Below are positions 52,463 to 60,924 of a DNA stretch of 64,000 nt, piece after piece. Source of the stretch: an uncultured Eubacterium sp. (GTDB lineage Bacteria > Bacillota > Clostridia > Oscillospirales > Acutalibacteraceae); the NCBI GenBank assembly GCA_910584985.1, contig CAJUDJ010000002.1, forward strand, positions 1 through 64,000, written 5' to 3'. Numbering within the stretch: position 1 is the first letter of the stretch; each line of letters starts with the position of its first letter. The notes below the pieces were generated by a model, which saw nothing but the letters and a program-made list of their open reading frames with translations, made no database searches and was not told the DNA's origin. The position numbers and the translations under genes were made by a program.

Positions 52463-53254
52463 TTAAAAAATAAAAATCTGCACTGCCAATATCATACTGC
52501 AAAAAGCAAGCAGTAAAATTTCAATTCTGCCTATATGCACTTTTGTTCTGTTTCTTTTATTGCTGCCTGCACGGCAGCCGCGTGCTTCCATAGAAAGCGA
52601 CAGTTCATCAGCATGCCTGAAGGACGATATAAACAATGGCACAAGCAGCGCAAGCACCGCCTTTGCCCTTCCGAAGAGGCTGCGGCTGTCAAACCCTGCT
52701 CCGCGTGCGGTCTGCACCTTTTTAATCATCTGTGCTTCCTCGGATAAAATCGGAATAAACTGAATTGCGGCGGAAAGGATAAGTGCAATCTGCCCCACAG
52801 GCATCTTTATGAAGGAAAGGGGAAACAAAAGATTTTCTATTGCACCCGTTACTTGCATGGGCGGTGTGGTGGAGTTCAGTATATTTGAAAGTATCAAAAA
52901 CAGAATAATTCTTGAAACAGCCTTAATTCCCTGAAGCATTCCTACACAGGACGGATGGAATATCCAGAAACTGAACCATGTATTTTCAGAACCGAAAAAA
53001 AGAAAATTCATCAGAAAAACCGTTATAAAAAACCATGCCATTCCCATTACATTACCTGCTGCCGCCTTCAGTCCTGTTTTGGAAAGGAGCACTGCCGCTG
53101 ATGTAAAGAAAACAGCAAGGCAGTATCCTGCAGCGGAATCTGCCAATACCGCTGCCGCTGCAAGAATAAAGAATAAAATGATTTTGACCGTTGCATCCAA
53201 TCGGTGAAGCACGGAATTCCCTGTGATAAATATTCCTGACGGAAGCCTTCTCAT
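52463..53254 (-). CDS. ecfT: ECF transporter transmembrane protein EcfT
   Basis: EcfT is the scaffold that couples the two ATPases to interchangeable vitamin-binding S components. The 263-residue protein begins RRLPSGIFITGNSVLHRLDATVKI and has about five helices. It carries two coupling-helix motifs with the Ala-Arg-Gly signature: ARGA (in KVQTARGAGFD) and EARG (in LSMEARGCRAG). ATG 53254 overlaps the ecfA2 stop by 4 bases and has CGGGAGGAA upstream. It serves several S components that may be encoded elsewhere. Confidence 0.95.
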   Translation of the reverse strand: MRRLPSGIFITGNSVLHRLDATVKIILFFILAAAAVLADSAAGYCLAVFFTSAAVLLSKTGLKAAAGNVMGMAWFFITVFLMNFLFFGSENTWFSFWIFHPSCVGMLQGIKAVSRIILFLILSNILNSTTPPMQVTGAIENLLFPLSFIKMPVGQIALILSAAIQFIPILSEEAQMIKKVQTARGAGFDSRSLFGRAKAVLALLVPLFISSFRHADELSLSMEARGCRAGSNKRNRTKVHIGRIEILLLAFCSMILAVQIFIF

Positions 53255-54108
53255 AATCCGTTCCTCCCGTATACACGGCATATTTCCTCAATAAGCTGAT
53301 TATATTTAACCGTATTTTTCCGTATATCCGCACCGTTTGCCCTTAACAGGTGTATTATTTCACTGACATGGCTGCCGTATATTCCCCCGGTTTCCAGAAA
53401 ATCGTAATCGGAAAGCACATCGGCTGTTTTGCCGTCCCTAAATATTCTGCCGTTTTTCATAACAATCAGCCTTTTGGTATATTCAGCAAGAAAATCCGTG
53501 TTATGAGAAACAACAATGATGGTTTTTCCTTTTTTATTCAAATCCGAAATAAGTTTTGAAAACCGCTTTCTTCCGGCATAGTCCAGCCCTGCTGTCGGTT
53601 CATCAAAAATCAGAGCTTCCGGCTCTGCCGCAAGCACCCCGGCGATTGCAAGACGCCGTTTTTCGCCGCCGGAAAAGCTCAGCGGCGATTTATCTTTAAC
53701 TGTTTCATAATCAAAACCAACGGCAGAAAGTGCGTTTTTCACGCGTGCTTTGATTTCTTCCTTATCCATTTCAAAATGTTTCAGACTGAACGAAATATCA
53801 CGCTCCACCGTAGTTTCAAACAGCTGATAATCGGGAAACTGAAACACAATTCCTGTTTTCCGGCGCATTATGCGGCGGTCATAATTTTTTTTGCGAATAT
53901 CCTGCCCCTCAAAAAGCACAGTGCCTTCATAATCCTCCAGAAGCCCGTTCATAATCTGAATAAGCGTTGATTTTCCGCTTCCTGTTTCGCCTGTTATACC
54001 GATGCATTCACCATGGCGGATTTCAAGGTTTATATGATGAAGTGCATCTGCCGCATACGGTGTTGACGGCGAATAACAATAAGAAACCAATTTTAATTCA
54101 AACTGCAT
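53251..54108 (-). CDS. ecfA2: ECF transporter ATP-binding protein EcfA2
   Basis: The 285-residue ATPase has Walker A GETGSGKST, Q-loop VFQFPDYQLFETTV, signature FSGGEKRRLAIAG, Walker B ALIFDEPTAGLD and the H-loop VVSHNTDFL. The FSGGEKRR form of the signature is typical of EcfA2. It overlaps ecfA1 by 16 bases and ecfT by 4, so the three are translated together. Confidence 0.96.
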   Translation of the reverse strand: MQFELKLVSYCYSPSTPYAADALHHINLEIRHGECIGITGETGSGKSTLIQIMNGLLEDYEGTVLFEGQDIRKKNYDRRIMRRKTGIVFQFPDYQLFETTVERDISFSLKHFEMDKEEIKARVKNALSAVGFDYETVKDKSPLSFSGGEKRRLAIAGVLAAEPEALIFDEPTAGLDYAGRKRFSKLISDLNKKGKTIIVVSHNTDFLAEYTKRLIVMKNGRIFRDGKTADVLSDYDFLETGGIYGSHVSEIIHLLRANGADIRKNTVKYNQLIEEICRVYGRNGL

Positions 54109-54929
54109 AATTCACCCGCCAATTCTTCCTTTGTAAGCGGACAGGTATCAAGCCGTATCCCTCTTCTTTCAAGCGAATGATAAATCTGCACGGGAAGCGG
54201 CGCTTCAATTCCTGCAAATGCAAGCAAATCCATATCCGTTAAAATCTGTTTCGGGATTCCGTCAGCCGTAATCCTGCCGTTTTTCATAAGAATAACCCTG
54301 TCCGCCTGCACTGCCTCCTCCGCAAAATGTGTTATCATAACAATCGTATGCCCTGCTTTGTGAAGTCTGCGGATAACGGAAAGCACCTCCTGCCTGCCGA
54401 CAGGATCAAGCATTGCCGTTGCTTCGTCAAATACAAGGATATCCGGTTCTGCGGTAAGCACGCCTGCAATGGCAATCCGCTGCTTCTGCCCGCCCGAAAG
54501 CATATGCGGCGAATATTTTTCATAACCGCTCATATCTACATCGGCAAGGGCCTTTTTAATCCTTTTCTGTGTTTCCTTTTCTGAAACGCCGAAGTTTTCG
54601 GGAGCAAATGCCAGTTCCTCTTCTATAAGCGAGGACACAAACTGATTATCCGGATTCTGAAATACCATTGCACAGCTTCTGCGGATTTCCCATAAATTCT
54701 TTTTTCCTGCCGCATCCAGCCCTGCAATCGTAAGCCTACCCTGCTGAAGCGGCAGCAGCACATTAAAATGCCTTGCAAGCGTAGTTTTTCCGCTTCCGTT
54801 TTCACCGAGCACTGCAATAAATTCGCCTTTCTTGATCTGAAAGGTTACACCACTGAGCGAACAGCTGTCTGACAAATCCGAGGAATAGGAATATATTAAA
54901 TTTTCAGCCGAAACAGAATTCAAAGCCAT
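54093..54929 (-). CDS. ecfA1: ECF transporter ATP-binding protein EcfA1
   Basis: The 278-residue ATPase has Walker A GENGSGKTT, Q-loop VFQNPDNQFVSS, signature LSGGQKQRIAIAG, Walker B ILVFDEATAMLD and the H-loop MITHFAEEA. The signature and VSSLIEEELAFAPENFG match EcfA1. The ATG at 54929 is preferred to the overlapping GTG three bases earlier. No strong ribosome binding site is seen. It starts the operon and faces away from an S component 135 bases off. Confidence 0.96.
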   Translation of the reverse strand: MALNSVSAENLIYSYSSDLSDSCSLSGVTFQIKKGEFIAVLGENGSGKTTLARHFNVLLPLQQGRLTIAGLDAAGKKNLWEIRRSCAMVFQNPDNQFVSSLIEEELAFAPENFGVSEKETQKRIKKALADVDMSGYEKYSPHMLSGGQKQRIAIAGVLTAEPDILVFDEATAMLDPVGRQEVLSVIRRLHKAGHTIVMITHFAEEAVQADRVILMKNGRITADGIPKQILTDMDLLAFAGIEAPLPVQIYHSLERRGIRLDTCPLTKEELAGELCSLN

Positions 54930-55064
54930 CACCGAATGTATATAATCTTACAATTAATATTATATGAAACAGCGGCATAATGCAAGGCTTTGCCTTGCAA
55001 AATCATAAATTATATGTTATTTTAGGGTTAAACCAAAGCATAAAAATAAAACAGGAGCAACCTT

Positions 55065-55631
55065 ATGAATAAAATGACTGCCGTAAAAAAATCCATCATT
55101 ACCGCTGTGTGCATTGCACTGTGTGTTGTTTTGCCCCAGGCATTTCATGCCATTCCGAATGCGGGCACGGTTTACATCCCCATTCATATTCCCGTTTTGC
55201 TCTGCGGCCTTATATGCGGCCCTTATCTGGGCGGCTTTTGCGGCATTGCAGGCCCCCTGCTTTCGGCACTGTTTACAGGCATGCCCCCTGCTGCCCTGCT
55301 GCCGCCGATGATGATTGAATGTGCTGTTTACGGAATTGTTTCAGGCTTAATGATGCGGCTTGTTTCAACTAAAAAAATTTATTTGGATTTATATATATGT
55401 CTTATAACTGCAATGCTTGCAGGCAGGGTTATTGCAGGAATTGCAAAGGCACTGATGTTTTCCGGCGGCGATTTTACGGTTTCTGCCTGGGCTGTTTCCT
55501 ATTTTGTAACTTCTCTGCCGGGTGCGGTTCTTCAGCTTGCCCTGATTCCGTCAGCTGTTTTTGCACTTATGAAGGCAAATCTGATTCCGAAAAAATATAC
55601 CGCTGCCAAAAACAAGAACAAATCATTATAA
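55065..55631 (+). CDS. ECF transporter S component (substrate unassigned)
   Basis: The 188-residue integral membrane protein has five to six helices. It shows the motifs AIPNAGTVYIPIHIPVLLCG, GPYLGGFCGIAGPLLSALFTGMP and MMIECAVYGIVSG, as in substrate-binding S components. It would dock on EcfT-EcfA1-EcfA2 encoded divergently beside it. The pattern does not match BioY, ThiT, RibU, CbrT or FolT closely enough for me to name the vitamin. The start has AACAGGAGCAACC. A hairpin follows, but no known riboswitch precedes it. Confidence 0.85.
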   Translation: MNKMTAVKKSIITAVCIALCVVLPQAFHAIPNAGTVYIPIHIPVLLCGLICGPYLGGFCGIAGPLLSALFTGMPPAALLPPMMIECAVYGIVSGLMMRLVSTKKIYLDLYICLITAMLAGRVIAGIAKALMFSGGDFTVSAWAVSYFVTSLPGAVLQLALIPSAVFALMKANLIPKKYTAAKNKNKSL

Positions 55632-55635
55632 AATT

Positions 55636-55660
55636 AAGGAGGGCCGATGCCCTCCTTTTT
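55636..55660 (+). terminator. Terminator after the S component
   Basis: AAGGAGGGC-CGAT-GCCCTCCTT followed by TTT. The same sequence just overlaps the end of the convergent esterase gene. Confidence 0.88.
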
Positions 55661-56582
55661 ATATGGGTTTATTAATATACTTTTTAAAAAAATCCGCCAT
55701 TTCCCGAATAACAATTTCCGCAGGGCGTGAAGCAGAATCCAGCACGGCAAAGCAATGCGGCAGTCTTTTGCCCTTATATCTGCACTTCCAGTCGCGAAGC
55801 TGATTCGGCACGCCCAGATTATCCAGAACCTTTTTCAGCTTATGGCTTTGTGAATGAACAAAATCCCCGCTTGAGGTAAGAATATAAAAAGGCGGCATAT
55901 CCGGCAAGGCAATATTATCAAATTTCATATACTTGTAAAAAGGTGATTTTCTGAGATTGCTGCCGAGCAGCATTCTTAAATTCACATTCAGAATAATATT
56001 CGGGCTGAGCAAATCAACAACCGGCGAGGTTGCACCTACGGCATTAAACTGTAAGGGATTGTTATGTATGCCGAATTCTTTTCTTAGGCTTTCGCTTTTT
56101 GTAAGCGCTGCACATACACAGGCAAAATGGCCGCCGGCGGAATCTCCTGTTAAAAAAACATTTTTCATATCCGCACCGTAGCTTTCAAGGTTTTCTCCGA
56201 TCCAGCCGAAGGCAGAGAAAATATCCGTAATCTGTTCTCTGAAAAGAACCTTTCCGGCAAGGCGATAATTTATACTTGCAACAATAAAGCCCTGTGCCGC
56301 AAGTCTATGACAGTAGCATCTGTTAATTTCCTTTGTGCCGTACATCCAGCCGCCGCCGTGAATATCTATCATCACGGGAAGGCTTGTGCCTGCATCTGCA
56401 GGCATATAAATATCAAGCAGATGATACATATCCCCATCATCCAGATACGGTATATCCCTGTATTCCTTTATCCCTTCGGGGTATTTTTCCCTTTTCATTC
56501 TTCTGGCATCAACAAGCCGTGTCTTTTCCCACACAAGCTTCAGCACAGGCATAAAAACGTCCATACGATTCCTCTTTTCCAT
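55659..56582 (-). CDS. Alpha/beta hydrolase (esterase, GDXG/HSL type)
   Basis: The 307-residue hydrolase has the oxyanion motif DIHGGGWMYG (near residue 73), the nucleophile motif LTGDSAGGHFA (Ser near 146) and a DFVHSQSHKL region holding the acid/His end of the triad. Members cleave acyl esters or acylated sugars. No signal peptide is present. The gene is convergent with the S component gene and lies upstream of no operon partner. Confidence 0.88.
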   Translation of the reverse strand: MEKRNRMDVFMPVLKLVWEKTRLVDARRMKREKYPEGIKEYRDIPYLDDGDMYHLLDIYMPADAGTSLPVMIDIHGGGWMYGTKEINRCYCHRLAAQGFIVASINYRLAGKVLFREQITDIFSAFGWIGENLESYGADMKNVFLTGDSAGGHFACVCAALTKSESLRKEFGIHNNPLQFNAVGATSPVVDLLSPNIILNVNLRMLLGSNLRKSPFYKYMKFDNIALPDMPPFYILTSSGDFVHSQSHKLKKVLDNLGVPNQLRDWKCRYKGKRLPHCFAVLDSASRPAEIVIREMADFFKKYINKPI

Positions 56583-56697
56583 ACTGTATTATTGCGTTTC
56601 CCGGTAAACCGTTTAAGCTGCCGGTTTCTTCGTTTTTTCAGGCATTTATCATTCGTATTCTTCAAAAAACACACTATATATTTACAGCGGCCGAAAG

Positions 56698-57264
56698 TCA
56701 GGATTTATACAAAAAACAGCTTTTTACATGATCGCTAACAATTCCCACCGACTGCATATAGGCATATACAATCGTACTGCCCACAAACTTAAAACCGTGT
56801 TTTTTTAAGTCCTTACTGATTTTGTCTGACAAAGGTGTTCTTGCCGGCAGTTCATCCTCAGAATTAAAATGATTATAAATGGGTTGATTGCCGACATAGG
56901 ACCATATAAAGGAATCAAAGCTTCCGTATTCCTCCTGTATCTTTATAAATTGCTGCGCATTTATTACTGCGGACTTGATTTTCAGTCTGTTACGAATTAT
57001 TTTTTCGTTTTTCATCAGTTCTTCTATCTTTGCCTCGTCATAAAGTGCCACTTTCCTGCAATCAAACTGATCAAATGCTTCTTTAAAGGCTTCTCTTTTT
57101 TTTAATACAGTCAGCCAGGATAACCCTGCCTGCATGCCTTCAAGTATCAGCATTTCAAATAATTTATCATCATCATGGACGGGATTGCCCCATTCCTTAT
57201 CGTGATATTCCTTATATAGGTCTGTTGTTGCCCATGAACATCTTTCTTTATTTTCATTTTTCAT
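56698..57264 (-). CDS. tag: DNA-3-methyladenine glycosylase I
   Basis: Tag excises 3-methyladenine from alkylated DNA. The 188-residue helix-hairpin-helix protein has RCSWATTDLYKEYHDKEWGNPVHDD (zinc Cys and family start), LILEGMQAGLSWLTVLKKREAF and SKDLKKHGFKFVGSTIVYAYMQSVG. The start ATG 57264 has TACGGAGA upstream; the frame from 57288 adds nothing conserved. It is a lone gene. Confidence 0.93.
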   Translation of the reverse strand: MKNENKERCSWATTDLYKEYHDKEWGNPVHDDDKLFEMLILEGMQAGLSWLTVLKKREAFKEAFDQFDCRKVALYDEAKIEELMKNEKIIRNRLKIKSAVINAQQFIKIQEEYGSFDSFIWSYVGNQPIYNHFNSEDELPARTPLSDKISKDLKKHGFKFVGSTIVYAYMQSVGIVSDHVKSCFLYKS

Positions 57265-57596
57265 AGTATATTTCTCCGTAACCTGCAATTTATTTATCGG
57301 ATTATATCATATCTGCGAAGCGTGCAGGTACAAAGCAGAAATGATATAATGTTCTCCGAATCAATCAAAATCTTTGATTTTGCTAATGTTCCGTGAGGTT
57401 ATTATAACACATTTATTTTTCATTTTCCACTGAAAAATAGGGACACAGCTATTGCTATGCCCCTATTTTTTATCGTTTCTGTGTGTTTTGAAACTTTCAT
57501 ATCTGCTAAAGCGTATTCCGCTCTCTTTAAAGTTCTTCATACGCTCCGGATACTCCGTTTTTCTTTTGGAAAATCCGTTTCAATAAAATTATTGCA
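57265..57596. other. Gene-free stretch with one long hairpin
   Basis: About 330 bases lie between the starts and ends of two minus-strand genes. AAAAATAGGG...CCCCTATTTTT (57433-57470) forms a long imperfect stem with short mismatches and may act as a terminator in either direction. The rest shows no gene, riboswitch or repeat that I can support. Confidence 0.6.
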
Positions 57597-58508
57597 TCAA
57601 GAAAAAACGGTTGAAATTTCCTTGGGGGCGTTGGCTGTTGAATAATCAAAACGGTCTATATGATCGGAATTTACAAAATATGTAAGCTCGCCTGCCATTT
57701 CCGCTTCCTCGAACGCTTCCACAATCACAAGCTTGATTTTCATTTTATCGGGCAGAACCGATTTGATATAAACAGCCACCTGCTGCCCCTCAAAAAGATA
57801 ATCACACGGCTCGGCAAGCCCGGCAAGATTCGGCATAAGCTCAACAAACACACCGTAAGACTCTATGCTGCGCACAATTCCCGTTACCGTTTCGCCCGGT
57901 GAAAACAGCACGGCATTTTCCTTCCATGTTCCCAGCAGCTCCTTAAGCGAAAAAGTGAGCTTTTCGGGTTCTCTTTTCCGCAGAACCACCCTTATGTTTT
58001 CGCCCTCAAAAAGCCGTTCACGGGGATGATTTATGCGTGAAACCGAAAGCATATCTATTGGAATCAGCGCATTTATACCGGCACCTATATCTATAAATGC
58101 ACCGAATTTTTCAAGATGCGTTACTCTTGCGTTTATAATATCGCCCTCATTCAGCTTATCTATAAAGTTTCTTTTGCAGCCAAGCTGAACTGCCTTTCTG
58201 GAAAGAATTGCACTTATATTTCCGAAATCATCGCGCTGAAATCCCAGAATTGTAAAACAGACAGGCTTATTTACCTTGGAAATGAGTGCAATATCCCTTG
58301 TTGTGCCGTCATCTATTCCGATTGCACCCTCTTCCCGGGGTATCATTCCTCTTATAATTCCCAGATCAACATGCAGATTATGGTCGCTGTCGCAAAGCAG
58401 CACGCGGGATTCAATAACCGTTCCGTTCATCATTGCTGTTTTAACCTCATCCAGCGAATTGAACTTCCGCTGCTGGGCTTCGTTTTGTCCCTCCGGATAA
58501 AAAATCAT
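57597..58508 (-). CDS. S1 RNA-binding domain protein
   Basis: The 303-residue protein has tandem S1 folds: a weak one (about 30-90), a clear one (about 118-190, NARVTHLEKFGAFIDIGAGINALIPI) and another (about 205-265, VTGIVRSIESYGVFVELMPNLAGLAEP). It resembles the bS1-like proteins of Clostridia that are shorter than ribosomal S1. It may bind mRNA or ribosomes. ATG 58508 is favoured by AAAGAGAGTG; the first ATG at 58532 lacks a site. Confidence 0.82.
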   Translation of the reverse strand: MIFYPEGQNEAQQRKFNSLDEVKTAMMNGTVIESRVLLCDSDHNLHVDLGIIRGMIPREEGAIGIDDGTTRDIALISKVNKPVCFTILGFQRDDFGNISAILSRKAVQLGCKRNFIDKLNEGDIINARVTHLEKFGAFIDIGAGINALIPIDMLSVSRINHPRERLFEGENIRVVLRKREPEKLTFSLKELLGTWKENAVLFSPGETVTGIVRSIESYGVFVELMPNLAGLAEPCDYLFEGQQVAVYIKSVLPDKMKIKLVIVEAFEEAEMAGELTYFVNSDHIDRFDYSTANAPKEISTVFS

Positions 58509-58632
58509 AACATCACTCTCTTTAAATTGCATTTCGTTTTACAACTATTTATATGCATTTATCAGGGCAATTATGTTGTAATGCCATTTTAATTGTGCTA
58601 CAATATATCATATTAACAAAAACGGTGATACG

Positions 58633-58815
58633 ATGGATTTAAAGCTTCACGATATTGTGATTATGAAAAAGCCGCATCCCTGCGGTTGCAAGGAATTTGA
58701 GCTGCTGCGTCTTGGCGTTGATTATAAGCTGAAATGCACAAAATGCGGCAGAGAGGTTATGGTTCCCAGAATAAAAGCAGAAAAAAATATAAGAGGAGTA
58801 AAAAATGATAATTGA
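58633..58815 (+). CDS. DUF951 small zinc-finger protein
   Basis: This 60-residue protein has DIVIMKKPHPCGCKEFELLRLG and KCTKCGREVMVPR, two CxC/CxxC pairs that probably bind zinc. DUF951 is widespread in Firmicutes, often beside replication or translation genes, and function is unsettled. It overlaps the next gene by 11 bases. Confidence 0.92.
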   Translation: MDLKLHDIVIMKKPHPCGCKEFELLRLGVDYKLKCTKCGREVMVPRIKAEKNIRGVKNDN

Positions 58816-59092
58816 TTCCAGATGCGGACTGCATTGCACAGGCTGTGCATTTAAAGAACCATGCCGTTGCGGCGGCTGCATAGAAACACTCGGTCATCCG
58901 TTTCACGGCGAATGCCCCGTTGCCGTTTGCTGCCAAAGCAAAGGCTTTGTTCACTGCGGCGAATGCCCGGATATTCCCTGCGGACTTTTAACGCAGTATT
59001 CCTGCGATCCTGAACACGGAGATACACCGCACGGCGCAAGAATTGAACAGTGCAGAAAATGGTTTGCCGAAGAAAAGACGAAAAAAATATAA
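58805..59092 (+). CDS. DUF3795 cysteine-rich protein
   Basis: The 95-residue protein has at least ten cysteines in CGLHCTGCAF, CRCGGC, CPVAVCCQSKG and CGECPDIPC. This fits the DUF3795 family, probably an iron-sulfur or zinc protein. Function is unknown. It is translated in overlap with DUF951 and sits 13 bases before prfA, so the three form one unit. Confidence 0.88.
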   Translation: MIIDSRCGLHCTGCAFKEPCRCGGCIETLGHPFHGECPVAVCCQSKGFVHCGECPDIPCGLLTQYSCDPEHGDTPHGARIEQCRKWFAEEKTKKI

Positions 59093-59105
59093 AAGGTGTT
59101 AAAAC

Positions 59106-60179
59106 ATGTTTGATAAGCTGATTGAAGTTGAAAAGAGATTTGAAGAAGTAAATGAAATGGTCTGCCGCCCCGAGATTGTTACGGATCAGGAACAGTACAC
59201 AAAGCTGATGAAGGAAATCAAGCAGCTTACCCCAGTTGTTGAGAAATTCCGTGAATACAAAAAGGCAAAGGAAACAAACGAGGAAAGCCGCATGATGCTT
59301 GATGATGGCGGGCTTGATGCTGATTTTGCGGAAATGGTTAAAGAGGAATTTGAACAGAGCAAGGCAGATATTGAACGGATTGCCGAAGAGCTGAAAATTC
59401 TGCTGCTGCCGCGCGACCCGAATGACGACAGAAATGTAATTATAGAAATCCGCGGCGGTGCAGGCGGAGAGGAGAGTGCCCTTTTTGCAGGTGTTCTTTT
59501 CCGTATGTATTCGATGTATGCCGAAGCAAAGGGCTTTAAAACCGAGGTGCTCAATGCCAATGAAACAGGGCTTGGCGGCTATAAGGAAATCAGCTTTTCC
59601 GTAGAGGGAGATGGTGCTTACAGCCGCTTCAAGTTTGAAAGCGGTGTGCACAGAGTGCAGCGAGTGCCCGAAACAGAAAGTCAGGGCCGAATTCACACAT
59701 CAACGGTTACGGTTGCCGTGTTGCCTGAGGCAGAGGATATAGATTTTGAGCTGAATGAAAAGGATTTGCAGATAGACACCTTCCGTTCCAGCGGCGCAGG
59801 CGGCCAGCATATAAACAAAACCTCCTCGGCAATCCGGATTACACATCTGCCCACGGGAACCGTTGTGGAATGTCAGGATGAACGAAGCCAGCACAAAAAC
59901 AAGGAAAAGGCAATGAAAGTGCTGCGCTCCAGGCTTTATGATGCGGAAAAAGCAAAGCATGATGCCGAAATTGCCGGCGAGCGCAAATCACAGGTGGGCA
60001 CAGGCGACCGAAGCGAAAGAATCCGCACCTATAACTATCCGCAGGGCAGAATTTCAGACCACAGAATCGGGCTTACATTATATAAAATAGAGCAGATGCT
60101 CAATGGTGATCTGGACGAACTGATTGATGCGCTGATTACAGCTGATACGGCAGAAAAGCTGAAAGCAAGCGAAAACTGA
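59106..60179 (+). CDS. prfA: Peptide chain release factor 1
   Basis: RF1 reads UAA and UAG stop codons and triggers peptide release. The 357-residue protein has the RF1 stop-codon loop with a PxT tripeptide (VPETE, near 189), the GGQ motif in SSGAGGQHINKTSSAIR (near 232) and the end DRSERIRTYNYPQGRISDHRIGLT. It starts with the standard helical domain. The usual prmC partner is not adjacent. Ribosome site AAAAGGTG. Confidence 0.97.
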   Translation: MFDKLIEVEKRFEEVNEMVCRPEIVTDQEQYTKLMKEIKQLTPVVEKFREYKKAKETNEESRMMLDDGGLDADFAEMVKEEFEQSKADIERIAEELKILLLPRDPNDDRNVIIEIRGGAGGEESALFAGVLFRMYSMYAEAKGFKTEVLNANETGLGGYKEISFSVEGDGAYSRFKFESGVHRVQRVPETESQGRIHTSTVTVAVLPEAEDIDFELNEKDLQIDTFRSSGAGGQHINKTSSAIRITHLPTGTVVECQDERSQHKNKEKAMKVLRSRLYDAEKAKHDAEIAGERKSQVGTGDRSERIRTYNYPQGRISDHRIGLTLYKIEQMLNGDLDELIDALITADTAEKLKASEN

Positions 60180-60246
60180 TCATTTTCATTTTAATAAATG
60201 ATATAAATTGCCGTTATCGCCGCAGACTGCATAATATGAGGAAAAT

Positions 60247-60678
60247 ATGATGACAGAAGTTAAATTTTATAACACAGTTGATAATAATATGCTGAAATTT
60301 GCAGTAATCATTTCCAAAGCAAACGGAAAATGGGTGTTCTGCAAACATAAACTGCGTGATACATATGAAGTGCCGGGCGGGCATCGTGAACCCGGCGAAA
60401 ACATTATGGATACTGCAAAAAGAGAATTGTATGAGGAAACAGGTGCCGTTGATTTTTCCATAAAACCGATATGCGTTTATTCCGTTACGGCCGAAAATAA
60501 TTTTAACGGTAAAGAAACCTTTGGAATGCTTTTTTATGCAGATATAAAAGAATTTGAAACTGAGCTTCACAGCGAAATTGAAAAAATCATTTTAACGGAT
60601 AAAGTGGTTGATAACTGGACATATCCCGAAATTCAGCCAAAACTTCTGGAAAAGGCAAAAGAAATGGGAATACTTTAA
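60247..60678 (+). CDS. NUDIX hydrolase
   Basis: The 143-residue protein has a full Nudix box GHREPGENIMDTAKRELYEETGA (residues 56-78) with the REYEE-type metal ligands. The family hydrolyses nucleoside diphosphates linked to another moiety; the substrate is unknown. The first ATG is followed directly by a second. It is a single gene between prfA and the Sua5 fusion. Confidence 0.9.
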   Translation: MMTEVKFYNTVDNNMLKFAVIISKANGKWVFCKHKLRDTYEVPGGHREPGENIMDTAKRELYEETGAVDFSIKPICVYSVTAENNFNGKETFGMLFYADIKEFETELHSEIEKIILTDKVVDNWTYPEIQPKLLEKAKEMGIL

Positions 60679-60689
60679 TACCGGTTCCT

Positions 60690-60900
60690 ACCATATATAG
60701 ATATTAAGTAAATGGTTTATATTTATTATGCTGATAGCAGGATGTTACTCTCTTTTTGTCCTGCAAATGCAGGCAGTCGCAAACCAATCTTTGATACCTT
60801 TTTAACTAAAAGAAAGGTACGCCCTCCGCGGCAGCGGAACTTTCATTATTTTGTAAAAATAACAGAGAGGAATACCCTGCCATGATAACGGAAATTTATA
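60690..60900. repeat. Gene-free stretch with hairpins, possible dispersed repeat
   Basis: This spacer has the hairpins CCTGCAAATGCAGG (60760-60773) and TACCTTTTT...AAAGGTA (about 60796-60820), in a stretch with no coding frame above 25 residues. From general impression, the sequence around ATCTTTGATACC is of a kind seen repeatedly in Oscillospiraceae spacers. I cannot confirm copy number from one window. Confidence 0.3.
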
Positions 60901-60924
60901 CCATTTTATAAAAAGGGCTTTTTT

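Noticed and set aside
54933..55064. Possible riboswitch before the ECF S component
   Set aside because: The spacer has one hairpin (TGCAAGGC / GCCTTGCA) and AT-rich sequence. I compared it with preQ1, TPP, FMN and cobalamin patterns and found no match.
58851..59696. 281-residue minus frame opposite DUF3795 and prfA
   Set aside because: It is antisense to two clear genes, lacks a ribosome site and has no domain.
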